A stretch of 64,000 nucleotides of DNA from Macrostomum hystrix (lineage: Eukaryota; Platyhelminthes; Macrostomidae). The position numbers and the translations under genes were made by a program. Below, in pieces: positions 32,840-43,282 of this stretch; position 1 is the first letter of the stretch, and every line of letters begins with the position of its first letter. The stretch spans positions 7,282,501-7,346,500 of the forward strand of contig CATNEN010000002.1 of assembly GCA_950097015.1 (NCBI GenBank). The letters are read 5' to 3'. The notes under the pieces were generated by a model. It was not told where the DNA came from. It made no database searches and was given only the letters and a program-made list of their open reading frames with translations.

Positions 32840-33775
32840 TCACGCAATGTACGCGCGAATGCTAGCCAGAATGCCCTCCCCGCACTCGGGGCAGTTGGAC
32901 CTGCGCGACAGGCAGCCGCCGCACAGCAGGAAGTGGGCACAGGGCAGGGTCACGTGACTTCGCCTACTTGACTTGCACGTGACGCACTGGTCCGAGTCGT
33001 CTGTCTGTGGTGATTTTTTATCGATTTCCGCACTAGAACTCGGCTGCTGCAGTTGCTGTGCCATCGCCTGTGACTGTTGGGGTTGTAGCTGGGCGGGCGT
33101 CGCCGACGATGACAGAACCTCCCTCGTTTGGCAGGCCTCGGTCAGGGCCCGCTGAATGTCGACGACTGTTTCGTCTGGCATGGAGTCGAGCATTGGCTCA
33201 GAGTCCTGCATGAGCTGGATGAGGTCTCCGGGCCGGCTGGTCGGCAGGGCGCCGTCCCGACTGCGCATGAACTGGCGGCAGATGACGAAGATCATTCGAC
33301 GCTTGTCGAATCCGTAGGAGGCCACGCAGCCGAGCAGGTGCTGGTTGCTCGCCGAGCCGAGCTCATTGTGAAGCTTTACGCAGGCGCGGTGAAGCTTAGC
33401 GGCGTCGGCAGGTACGGCGCCGACTTCGGCGGCCTTGAGCAGTCGAGCGAGCTGGCAGTTCGGGCTGCCGTCCAGGTGCTGCTTGAGCGGATCTGCTGTC
33501 GAATCGAACAGCAAGCTGGGCTCGCAGCGCAGTCCGCAGTGGAAGCAGATTAGCGATGACGAAGTCGCCGCCGCCGCTGCTGCTGCAGTTGCTTCTGTTT
33601 TAACGAAAAACCCGGCGTCCGCCCATCTCTCCGCGCTGCCATTGTCTTTGTCGCGGGACTCTTTGTTATTTTCGCTTTCATTGGGTGACTTCGGGCTGAT
33701 TCTGCGTCCCTCTGGGAAAGTTTCAAGACGACGTTTCAGTGTCAGGAGGTCCGGGTGGTGAGCAGCTGTGGCCAC
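32840..33775 (-). CDS. Inhibitor of apoptosis protein (BIR-UBA-RING)
   Basis: The open frame gives 311 residues but begins with GTG at 33775 and has an upstream stop with no ATG, so the 5' end is incomplete; 'gtggccacag' just inside the frame could be a splice acceptor, making 33765 the exon start. Domain order: BIR about 15-111 (RRLETFP, WADAGFF, zinc ligands C77, C80, H100, C107), UBA-like about 145-192 (YGFDKRRMIFVICRQF...DLIQLM), Gln/Ser-rich linker, and a C-terminal IAP-type RING 264-311 (CVTC...CAHFLLCGGC...CPEC) ending as IAP RINGs do. Such proteins restrain caspases and act as E3 ubiquitin ligases in the cytosol. The BIR has an alanine-rich insert, and the spacing between C80 and H100 is 19 residues where 16 is usual. 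This is the only minus-strand gene in the window that I support. Confidence 0.8.
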   Translation of the reverse strand: MATAAHHPDLLTLKRRLETFPEGRRISPKSPNESENNKESRDKDNGSAERWADAGFFVKTEATAAAAAAATSSSLICFHCGLRCEPSLLFDSTADPLKQHLDGSPNCQLARLLKAAEVGAVPADAAKLHRACVKLHNELGSASNQHLLGCVASYGFDKRRMIFVICRQFMRSRDGALPTSRPGDLIQLMQDSEPMLDSMPDETVVDIQRALTEACQTREVLSSSATPAQLQPQQSQAMAQQLQQPSSSAEIDKKSPQTDDSDQCVTCKSSRRSHVTLPCAHFLLCGGCLSRRSNCPECGEGILASIRAYIA

Positions 33776-33913
33776 GAATATAAGCGAGCCTTCACCATGC
33801 AGGATTCGGAGTTACATATTTATGACTTTAATTCTGTCTCTTCCGACAAAGCGAACTCATATTTAAATACATGTATTACTAGCTGCAGTGCTCATAAACT
33901 AATGAAATCACTT

Positions 33914-34250
33914 AATAATAATAATAATAATTGCAGGAGGGCTGTGGGCAATTGCACATCATTTAGTGACACTAGACCCGCAACCAGCGAGGAGGCAATT
34001 CTACCCATTTCGCTGACTCCTGAGCACACACGCTCACACAGGTGTGTACATCTGCCCTGACTTTCTCATCGTCAGGCAGTGTACACTTCACTGTGCCTTG
34101 GAGGTTGTACCTCAAGGGCGTAAATTGCACGACAAGCCCCCAAGCCTTCTCTCCGCGGCTGCGCCCCAAATAAATGTGGCCTCGCCATGGAATCGAACGT
34201 AGGGACCTTGGTGCGAGAGGCAAACGCGTTAACCGCTCTGCCACCGACCC
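33914..34250 (-). mobile_element. tRNA-derived SINE, family 1, intact copy with TSD
   Basis: Perfect 13-bp target duplications (aatgaaatcactt) at 33901-33913 and 34251-34263. Read on the minus strand it opens with a tRNA-like head: A box 'ggtggcagagcggttaacgc', B box 'gttcgattcc'. A unique body of about 240 bp follows (with 'gcgcagccgcggagagaagg'), then an (ATT)n tail. It is 337 bp long, with no ORF. This is the reference copy for fragments at 63, 21988, 24134, 43003, 47937 and 57110. Confidence 0.92.
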
Positions 34251-34263
34251 AATGAAATCACTT

Positions 34264-35424
34264 GAACCCTTGAACCAGTTACTTGAAGTCCACTGGTTAG
34301 TTTCTATTATGCTTGTGAGTACCTGCCTACTTTTAAGTAGTAAGGATAATCCGAGCGCGCAAAGTTCTCAATGCATGTGTGATAACTGCCAAGAAGAGTA
34401 TTGTGAAAGTAATTTCTAAGTCTCAAACAATGGCGGAATCTGTTTTCGACAACTTTCATGCTAAGACAAGCTCCTGGATAATGCCGTTTATTTTTTACTT
34501 CAATCTTACATAAATGCATCTTAATGCTTTAGGGCATTTCTTTTGCAAGTTGAAGTAAATGCAATATAACACGACATTTTACGAGCAGAATAAAATAATG
34601 GCATCTTAAGTCGGCTCAAACAGCGCTCCTAACTGTGTACATATGTTCAGTCCATGGACTGAATCTAAAATCACCCTATAGTTTCTATCCTAGATAAATG
34701 ATACTCATTTTACAACTGTGTGAACTGAAGGAACCCTAGGAAAATTATCTTGGACTCAGGCTGTATTCACTGAAGTTCTTATTGTAAACTTACATGTTAT
34801 GTAAACAAAGACTTCCTGGCGATGAATCCGATTCATTAAATGGCGCAGCTTGTTTGCGGTCTGGTTGCTAAACATGACGGATAAGACCTGTGTTGCGAAA
34901 TCACTGTACTCTACATTGGCCATATTTCAATGCTTTCAAATAGGCAAGTTTCAAATGCTTTTGTAATTCTGCTTCGCGCAAATTATCTTTCGATTTCACA
35001 CATGAGAATCAGTCACATACGAGAAATTAACTTGTATTTATACTGCACAAACGCACTTGTCAAAACTTATACGAGTAGAACATTCCACTTGGATATTCAT
35101 GGCAGTTATTTGAAGAATTCCACTTCCTTTGTGACTCATGGAATTCACAGACTATTAATAGATTATTTTCTGGTGTACATTTCTATCTGGAAAAGAAGAC
35201 TGCTGTACGCTTGTACGAGTACATGCATTGTAGAGTAAATAGAAAAAAGTAGAGAAGGATCATCTAGCAAAAAAATTCATGACTAAATACCTGGTTAAAT
35301 TAAAAACATAACATTTCCGTCACGAGTCCAAAGCTAATTATAATTATTACAATAGCCGTCTGTTTAGTCGCCGTATTCCTTCTTGAGAACTGATGTCACC
35401 AAATGCGAAGCTAATAATAATTAT
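34264..35424. other. Intergenic, no gene seen
   Basis: Ordinary AT-rich DNA. A lone 'cagtccatggactga' palindrome at about 34650 matches the end of SINE-like family 2. A 102-codon frame at 34930-35238 has no recognisable feature. Confidence 0.4.
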
Positions 35425-35972
35425 AACTCTCCTCTTGTGCGATTCTTATGAGAGTGACTCTCCTCTTGTGCGATTCTTATGAGAGTGACTCTCCTCTTGT
35501 ACGATTCTTATGAGAGTGACTCTCCTCTTGTGCGATTCTTATGAGAGTGACTCTCCTCTTGTGTGATTCTTATGAGAGTGACTCTCCTCTTGTGCGATTC
35601 TTATGAGAGTGACTCTCCTCTTGTGGGATTCTTATGAGAGTGACTCTCCTCTTGTGCGATTCTTATGAGAGTGACTCTCCTCTTGTGCGATTCTTATGAG
35701 AGTGACTCTCCTCTTGTGCGATTCTTATGAGAGTGACTCTCCTCTTGTGCGATTCTTATGAGAGTGACTCTCCTCTTGTGCGATTCTTATGAGAGTGACT
35801 CTCCTCTTGTGCGATTCTTATGATAGTGACTCTCCTCTTGTGTGATTCTTATGAGAGTGACTCTCCTCTTGTGCGATTCTTATGAGAGTGACTCTCCTCT
35901 TGTGTGATTCTTATGAGAGTGACTCTCCTCTTGTGCGATTCTTATGAGAGTGACTCTCCTCTTGTGGGATTT
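35425..35972. repeat. Minisatellite, 31-bp unit, about 18 copies
   Basis: Highly uniform units containing 'ctcctcttgtgcgattctta' and 'tgagagtgact'. Degenerate, partly inverted relatives (ctcctaaaaaatcc..., ggagattctaatctcc) continue to about 36130. Confidence 0.95.
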
Positions 35973-36130
35973 TTAGGAGATTCTTCTCCTAAAAAATCCT
36001 TAGAGAGTCTCCTTAGGAGATTCTAATCTCCAATCTCTAATCTTTAATATCTCCTTGGAAATTCCTAAGAGAGGCATTCTTAGGAGAGTGATTCTCATCG
36101 TTGGTTTCTGAGGACACAGATTCTCCTCCT

Positions 36131-37002
36131 GTGCGATTCTAAACCATCCATTTTTAATTTAAGCCAGATTTGCCTCTTAGCAGATGAGGAATCCATGCCT
36201 CTGATTTTGAGATGTCGCGACATGCTTAGTCTACGGAAGTCCAACTATTTTTAATCAACTACCTTCGTCTCAAATATCCTAGAGAATCGCTATAGAGTAC
36301 TCGTATCACGCTGTAAGTGCGTGGCTTGTTCTAATTATAACCAGAAATGTTAAAATAGCTGGAGTGTAGCACACTTTGTACACAAATTAAGGTACGGAGC
36401 CTCTCCGCTGTACACTCAGACTGCCGTCAACCCCACCTCAACCATAATCAAGGAAATTTCTGGAAAGTTCTGACTGTTTTAGTTAATGCTCGTTTAGTTC
36501 CATGTTCTTTACTTGTTGGACGTGGAAGCCATGACAGTGTTATGACAATATGGTTAATTGAAAATATTGCGGAAAACTAAACTTAACACTAAAAGCTTAA
36601 TTACTTAAATAACAAGAATTTTTTTTCGTTTACGTGTTTACTTTAATAATAAATTTTGAACAAGCTATAACTAGCCGTATAGAGACAATACAGGACCAGA
36701 TTGCATAGTTTATAGGTGTTACGCATCTGTGATATTTTTTAGAATTTGTATAAATAACAGTTTTAAATTAATTCCAAGGTCAAATTCGTTCCGAAGCAAG
36801 AAATATTATGTTTTTAACGGTATGGCGAAAAAATGATGTGTGACATAAATTATAATGTCTATAAAAACTACTTAGTGGCAGCGCTTAATAGTAGATATAG
36901 AGCTTAGAAATCAGATTAAAACTTTGGTTAGCACCGTTTGAATAGAATCAGATTGTAACGTATACGTGAAGTTGTATATTGCATACATTTTAGTATAGAG
37001 AC
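36131..37002. other. Intergenic, no gene seen
   Basis: AT-rich DNA without supported genes or clear repeats. Confidence 0.4.
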
Positions 37003-37275
37003 CATATAGGCCGCGTTGGTTAGAGCCTAGGGCTCCCGACTTGAAGCTGGTCGTGGGTTCGATATTTCGTGACGGAACCACTGACACAATTTATGTCCTG
37101 TAGCAAGACACATAACTCTGTGGTGCTTCAGTTCACCCAGATGTTAAATGGATATATAGAATAAATATATATTTAATTTAGATGTATTTATATATAAAGC
37201 TATAATTGTATAATTGGGTATAATTGAGGGTTGCACTGGCGTCCCCCAATGCAGTCCATATATGGACTGATGAAC
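37003..37275 (+). mobile_element. tRNA-derived SINE-like element, family 2
   Basis: Head with A-box-like 'ccgcgttggttagagcct' and B-box-like 'gtgggttcgat'. Next comes 'caagacacataactctgtgg' and 'gcttcagttcacccagatgt', a body shared by many animal tRNA-SINEs. Then 'attgagggttgcactggcgt' and a palindromic end agtccatatatggact. The same end is found at 57715-57885, and shorter pieces at 55386-55445 and 34650. No target duplication was found. Confidence 0.6.
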
Positions 37276-37960
37276 AGCTAGCTATAACGAGCTATTAAAC
37301 CTTCAATTCAGATGCGTGCGGTCGCCTAGCTGTCCGCAGCGATTCTGACGCAATTGGGTAGAAATGTGTGGTAGATGTGTGGTAGAAAATTTGATACCAA
37401 TTTGCATCCTACTTTGTGTTTCTTGCAAGCTATTTGGGTAGCGTAGTAGACGGTGGGTGAGCGAGACATGAGCAGGCTCTCAATTACCGGGTGAACGGAA
37501 ATCAGACAATTAATCAGGTAAGAAGTCAAAATGTTGACGTGATGAATTATTTTTCGCCTATTTTAATTGAGCTTACAGTCATTATTGGCATATAAGCCAG
37601 GCCACATTTTACGTTTAAGGAAACTCGTTTAATGTATATCTCTAATATAAAGCATTCTTTAAAGGACTTCTTGATCCCACACAAAAGAAGTATTGAATTT
37701 TTCGTGTTTTTAAGTCAATATATCATATTTTTGTCGCTTTGTCATCTCTGAATGCATTCGTGAAACACACACTCTTTATCTGAAGGGTTAATTTTGATAA
37801 ATGTTCAAAGTGACTAAAATGTTTAAAAACATTTGTTAACAAACGACCTTCAGAACTTACGGATTTAATAATTTTTGTGTTTGATGATTCTGCAGTATAA
37901 TATTTCAAACGTTCAAATTCCATTCTTACGCGCGGTAGTTTGTTGACTTCTATTACTCGC
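37276..37960. other. Intergenic upstream of 14-3-3 epsilon
   Basis: AT-rich, no gene seen. Probably contains the proximal promoter of the 14-3-3 gene. Confidence 0.35.
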
Positions 37961-37962
37961 AG

Positions 37963-37970
37963 TATATATA
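37963..37970 (+). promoter_or_regulatory. TATA box of the 14-3-3 epsilon gene
   Basis: 'tatatata' 77 bp upstream of the ATG at 38047, which would put transcription start near 37995 and give a leader of about 50 nt. The stretch is embedded in AT-rich DNA, so confidence is moderate. Confidence 0.4.
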
Positions 37971-38046
37971 GGTTTTTGAAGACTTAATATTTTTTTAATA
38001 CTATATTTTTGTATTTTAAAGCGAAAAAAGTTTTCTAGTATAAAAA

Positions 38047-41000
38047 ATGGCCCATCAGGACAGGGAAGATCAGGTATACTTCGCTAAGCTCGCCGAGCAA
38101 GCCGAACGCTATGATGGTATGTTTAAAAGTTTATATTGCTTGTTTCATTTTATAGGCATATCTATCGCATAGGCAGCTAGCTAGCCTGTCGTCATAGTCA
38201 TCGATAGTATGTCCTTAGTCTTATACTATAAAATGTTTGCATCACCTTTTATCCATATTTGTACTTTTACTAACTGTTCACTTCACTTGAATTTACTAAA
38301 AATGAAAACACTGCTGTGTAATATTCTAATGCTTATGCTAAATTATGCCTTTGTGAAAGTTTTTAGAAGTTCGACTTCTAGTAACACTACTAATTATTAA
38401 ACATATATATTCTTCTTAAACCTAAATTTTTTGGAAAAGCCATGATTTAATATTTGGCATTAGTTGACTATGGTTCTTGTTCTTTTTAAAACATGTTTTA
38501 ATTTGTGCAATAATTTTTTTGCTTTTCAAGAAGAGATCATAAAAGATCTTATACTATTTTAAGCATATAATATCTAAAATAGACTAATTTTGGATTAAGA
38601 TCTAGATTTTAGATGAATCCAGGTAGCTAAACTTTTAATCTGTAGTCTGTCAACAGTGCATTAATTAGCACACAAAATAAGATTTTTATTAGTATTTTTC
38701 CAGTTTGGTTTGGCATTGTTATTTTTGTGCAATTTTTAATAGATAAATAGAGTTTACAGAAAATATTCAGAGTTCTGTGAGGATTCATGCAATTTATTGG
38801 AATATACTCTGTCCTAACATTGTTAATCCATCATAGCTACTAACCTAAGGGCTCCAATGAGAAATTAAAAGTAAATATTCCATATTTTTGGTTTTCTTGT
38901 GTTTTCAGATCTTGCTTTTCTGAGTTAAAAGAGACCTCACTCATCAAAATTGGTCAAGTAAAAATAGTTATAACATTTTTTATTAACATTTTAAATGTTT
39001 TCATAAGGAAGTGCTTATTCCCACGGTCCCATGCCGATAATTTCAATTTTATCCACACAGATCCGTGCCAATAATTTTCTGCTTATCCACACGGCAGCTT
39101 GTATGAATAGGTCTACTTTCAAGTCCCTACCTATTCTTCTCTGAGCATAAGGCTTTTGCTTCAGAGTATAGTGTATAGTGTACACTATCAATGCATAGTG
39201 TAAAATAATAACAGTGATGTGTGATAATATGTGTGACAAGTTTGGTGCTGACTAGAATTCTGCTGGTTGACTCGTATGATTTTCTTTGATAGACTTCTTA
39301 CTTTTTAAGTCAATACAATTCGAATGAAAACAGGTAATGATGACAAAAGATGTAGTAAGTTGTTATTACATAATTACAATAATTAAAAAGGATGACATTA
39401 ATGTCGGTTAATGAATGTGTAGGTCGAAATGTAGAACACATTCGTAACACACTGGCAACTTTGTCAATCTATTGGCTCGAGGGTTCAACAAAACATTCAA
39501 ACCCGAAAGGGCCTCATTTCAAAAAGACAGAACCATGTGGATAAAATTGAAATTAATGGCACAGCTTATTTATATAAAGAGTTTTAGACCTATTCATACA
39601 AGCTACAGTGGGGATAAAGTTGAAATTATTGGCACGGGACCGTGGGAATAAGCTCTGCCTTTTCATAATGTATTTTTCAACTCTTTTGGCTTTAAGTGGC
39701 AAAGCCATACCTATTTCATAGCTTAACAAAGAGATGTCACATAGACATCAATTTACTATTTACAGTCAATTGCAAAAGCCATCTGAAATGTGTAACATTA
39801 GAGAAACATGTTTCTGGGAGATTCCACTTAAGGAAAATAAAAAGGATTGAGTGTATCATATTTTACATGAAATTTTATTAGGATACACTTAGAAAACACT
39901 ATTTATAAACAATGATTGAAAAAATAAAAATAAAATTTAAACCAAAAAATTTGCAAAGTAAAAAAACAGTCTTTTACTAAAAATATTTGTTAATATAGAT
40001 GTTTGTATCCTCTTTCTTAATTTTTAATTTGTTTATTTCAGTATCAATGCACTAGTAAAATTTTTAAGTTTTACATAAGGTAGTATTTTCTAAATTTTGA
40101 TCACACAGCAAATACTTTAAAAAAATATAATAATGTCAATTATTTGACATAGACTGTCCATAGTTCAGTAACTTGCAGTTAAATTAAACATTTTGGACTA
40201 GTAAATTCAAAATCTTAGTCATAATTCTGTTGAAATAACATAAGATATGTCATTGTAAAGCAGGGGTCAGCAAACTTTTTAGCAAGCGGGCCACGGAGAG
40301 AACCTATAGGACGACAGCGGGCCGTACTAACTGTAGGAATATGAGAAAGGGGAGAGATGAGACACAGGATAGATGAGAAATGGGAGAGATGAGACACCGG
40401 ATAGACAAGACAGGGGAGGGATGAGCCAGAGATGAGAATAGATAAGACTGGAGAGAGACGGGAGACACTGGAGAGATGAGACAGGATACTATAGGTGGTG
40501 GAAGGGGCAATGGGCCAGATTTAGGGGCTTCGAGGGCTGCATCTGGCCCGTGGGCTGGAGTTTGCCGACCCCTGTTGTAAAGTCTTTGCAGTCAAGCAAC
40601 ACTAAAAGGTTTGCCCAGCATGAAGTGATTCACAAGTTCTGAGCCAAGAAATCCACAGTTACAAAAATGGCCACCTTCAAATAAAAAATTATAAATATAA
40701 GTTGTTTATCTTCAAACTTGTAGACCTTGTAGAACTATCCCAGTTTTGAAAAAAAACATTGTCCTCAAAATTTGACAAAATTCCAGTCATTCAAGTTTAA
40801 TTTTAAGATCATGACTAGTGCTTTTATCTATCCAAGCTCAGAATTTTTTAAACATAATTTTTCTCTATTAGCATAAAAATGTACTTTACAAATCATCAAA
40901 CAGAGATGGTCGACTCCATGAAGGCCGTAGCCGTCATGGACGTCGAGCTGACTGTAGAGGAGCGGAACCTGCTGTCCGTGGCCTTCAAGAATGTCATTGG

Positions 41001-41782
41001 AGCCAGGCGGGCCAGCTGGCGCATCATGAGCAGCATCGAGCAGAAGGAGGAGGGCAAGCCCGGCTCGGACAAAGTTGAGCTAGTTCGCAAATTTCGTAGC
41101 CAAGTTGAGAAGGAACTTAAACAGATCTGTGAGGACATCCTGGACGTGCTGGATAGTCATCTCATCCCCAGCGCTACCGTGGACGAGTCGCGCGTCTTCT
41201 TCTACAAGATGAAGGGCGACTACCTGCGCTACATGGCCGAATTCGCCACTGGCGCCGAGCGCAAGGAGGCCGCCGAGAACAGCCTGTCGGCTTACAAGAA
41301 TGCCACGGACATTGCCAACGCCCACCTGCCGCCAACTCACCCGATTCGCCTCGGCCTAGCCCTGAACTTCTCCGTGTTCTACTACGAGATTCTCAACTCG
41401 GCCGACCGGGCCTGTCAGCTGGCCAAGACTGCCTTCGATGAGGCCATCGCCGAGCTGGACACCCTGTCCGAGGATTCCTACAAGGACAGCACCCTGATCA
41501 TGCAACTGCTCAGGGACAACCTCACCCTGTGGACCTCGGACATGCAGACTGGTGACGGTGAGTTGGAGACTAGTGGCCGCCAGTTCAGAGTTAGACAGTC
41601 AGGTGGTATTGTTACTTATTATTGTGTTTTTTATGCCTCAGCCCTGTTTTACGCGTATAACGGCATTGTTGAAATGATTAGAATTTATGTATTATCCGCA
41701 CGGCATCTTGAGCCCGGCACAATACAAACTTATGCCTCGCATTGCAGAAGAGAAAGAGGGCGACAAAGACTCCGGCAACTAA
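38047..41782 (+). CDS. YWHAE: 14-3-3 epsilon
   Basis: Three exons: 38047-38116, 40904-41557, 41748-41782 (759 nt, 252 residues; phases 1 and 1 agree). Exon 1 encodes the start of helix A ([20 protein letters not shown]), exon 2 nearly the whole fold, and exon 3 the acidic tail [11 protein letters not shown]. Signatures: [74 protein letters not shown] and the LTLWTSDMQ tail place it with the epsilon subtype. The phosphopeptide groove residues (KNVIGARR, R and Y of YLRYMAEF) are intact. It is a cytosolic dimeric adaptor for phosphoserine/phosphothreonine proteins. If intron 2 is retained, the frame runs on to 41838 with an unrelated tail, which is not believed. The first intron (2.8 kb) carries two MITEs. 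Confidence 0.97.
39006..39660. mobile_element. MITE with long inverted repeats in 14-3-3 intron 1
   Basis: The left end 'aggaagtgcttattcccacg' and the inverted right end agree over about 50 bp (cttattcccacggtccc, ataatttcaa, ttttatccacac). Inverted similarity resumes further in ('agcttgtatgaataggtct' at about 39090, complement at about 39588), with a 45-bp difference. Inside each arm a roughly 50-bp segment (gtgccaataatttcaa...ttatccacac) is itself duplicated. Flanks tttcata at 38999-39005 and 39661-39667 fit a 7-bp target duplication, though the border can be shifted by a base or two. 655 bp, non-coding. Confidence 0.75.
40261..40574. mobile_element. hAT-type MITE with perfect 8-bp TSD
   Basis: Ends caggggtcagcaaact and agtttgccgacccctg form 16-bp TIRs with one mismatch; similarity continues to cgggcca on both sides. 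Flanking ttgtaaag is duplicated perfectly (40253-40260 and 40575-40582). Eight-bp duplications and CAGGGGT termini are hallmarks of hAT elements. The 314-bp body has no transposase and consists of degenerate gagagatgagacac/gataagactgg motifs, the same as the array at 22755-23816. It lies in 14-3-3 intron 1, 320 bp from exon 2. Confidence 0.93.
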
Positions 41783-43002
41783 GAGGCTGCTCGATGGCCA
41801 ATTTAGAACTAGAAAACCTTGGAGTCCGTGTCGAATGAGAATGAGAAAGATGAACGTTTTTCTGACACAAATTTTCTGCTATACTACTAAGCTAGTAGAA
41901 CACTTGCGTAAGTTATTTATAAAATTCTTAAAATTGTTTTTTCTTCTATGCATTCTTCGATATAGTTTCCTTTCGAATGTCTCTTTAACTCTCAGAACAA
42001 CACTTGGACTTTTTTGTCCTTTCCCCCGTTTCTTCGAAATGCGTCTCATTGTAGCCGCTAATTTAATATTCTGAGGAATAGCTGTTGTGCGTGAAATAAT
42101 TTTTTGTTTATTATAAAACCAAATCGTTTTTGTTCGCAACAATACATCGTTACAATACAATTATTTTAGAAGCTTTTGTTAAGCTTGGAAGAGAGCACAT
42201 CTGAAACAGTTGATGAGCCAGAGAGTGTCCATTGTCCGTGTCTCAACCTAATCCCAGTGCATCATCATGCGTATTCCCTTCTATCCTGTCTCTTCAATTT
42301 TCTTATATTTTTTAGTTTACCAAAATTATTACTTTAAGAATGTTTTCTTTTTCTTTGAAGTTACACCATTTCTACACCAAATGTTGAGACTGCAGTTGGT
42401 GATCTCTCAGGCTGTGTGCCTATAGTAACTAAAATTTAATCGCAAACATACTTTGTTCTCTCTCTATGGACTCTATTAATAGAAATAGTTGTTATTATTA
42501 AGACATAGCTAGCTCTGTTTCTCTGTCCATGGCTGCCTGTAGAGCAGACTTAATTAGCTTCTTTTGCTGTTTCCTGGAAAAGGCCTTTTTAAACCCTGTT
42601 CTACAATAGCTAATAAATCCGGAAAATCGTGTTTTTATTTACAACAATCAAATAATAGACGCTATTCGTATACACTCGCGCAACAGAAATCGATAGTACA
42701 GGACATTTTTGACGCGCTGAACATCCAACTCACAGTTGCTTGCTGCCTGTTCTCTTTTAGCTCCGAGTGAGCAGTAGCTTAATGTAATAGAACAATAAAT
42801 AAAATACTGAACATCCACGTGGAAGTACGTCGCGCTGTTACTATTAAAACAAAAGTTGTAGTTCTTAATCCAGCTTTTTTGTCTCAAATTGATTTGTTGT
42901 TGCTATTAGAAAAGCCAATCTATAGTCGCTCCATTCCACCTAAGGGATGGACTTCAGACATCCTTTCGACACGAAGAAATAAATATTAAATAATGTTTGC
43001 AG
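41783..43002. other. 14-3-3 3' flank and intergenic DNA
   Basis: AT-rich, no further gene. AATAAA hexamers at 42612-42617 and 42794-42799 are the plausible polyadenylation signals for the 14-3-3 transcript, implying a 3' UTR of about 0.85-1 kb. Which is used cannot be told. Confidence 0.4.
42612..42617 (+). promoter_or_regulatory. Possible polyadenylation signal AATAAA
   Basis: First canonical hexamer found after the 14-3-3 stop, 830 bp away; a second is at 42794. Confidence 0.3.
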
Positions 43003-43282
43003 AAGGGGCACATCATTTGGTGACACTAGACACGCAGCCATCTAGGAGGCAATTCTGCCAGTTTCGCTGACTTCTGAGCACTCACACAGCGGTATCTACC
43101 CTGACTTCCTCATCGTTAAAAAGTGTACTTTTTCACTGTGCCTTGGAGATTGCCTCAAGAGCGTAAATTGCACAAGCCCCCAAGCCTTCACTCCGCGGCT
43201 GCGCCCCAAATGAATGAGGCCTCGAATCGATCTCAGTGACCTTGGTGCGAGAGGCGAACGCGATAAACGCTCAGCCACTCAT
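43003..43282 (-). mobile_element. SINE family 1 copy, diverged
   Basis: Minus-strand copy aligned along its length to 33914-34250 ('gaggcaattctgcc', 'gcggctgcgccccaaat', 'gcgagaggcgaacgcg'). It has several small indels and lacks the (ATT)n tail. No target duplication is visible. Confidence 0.85.
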
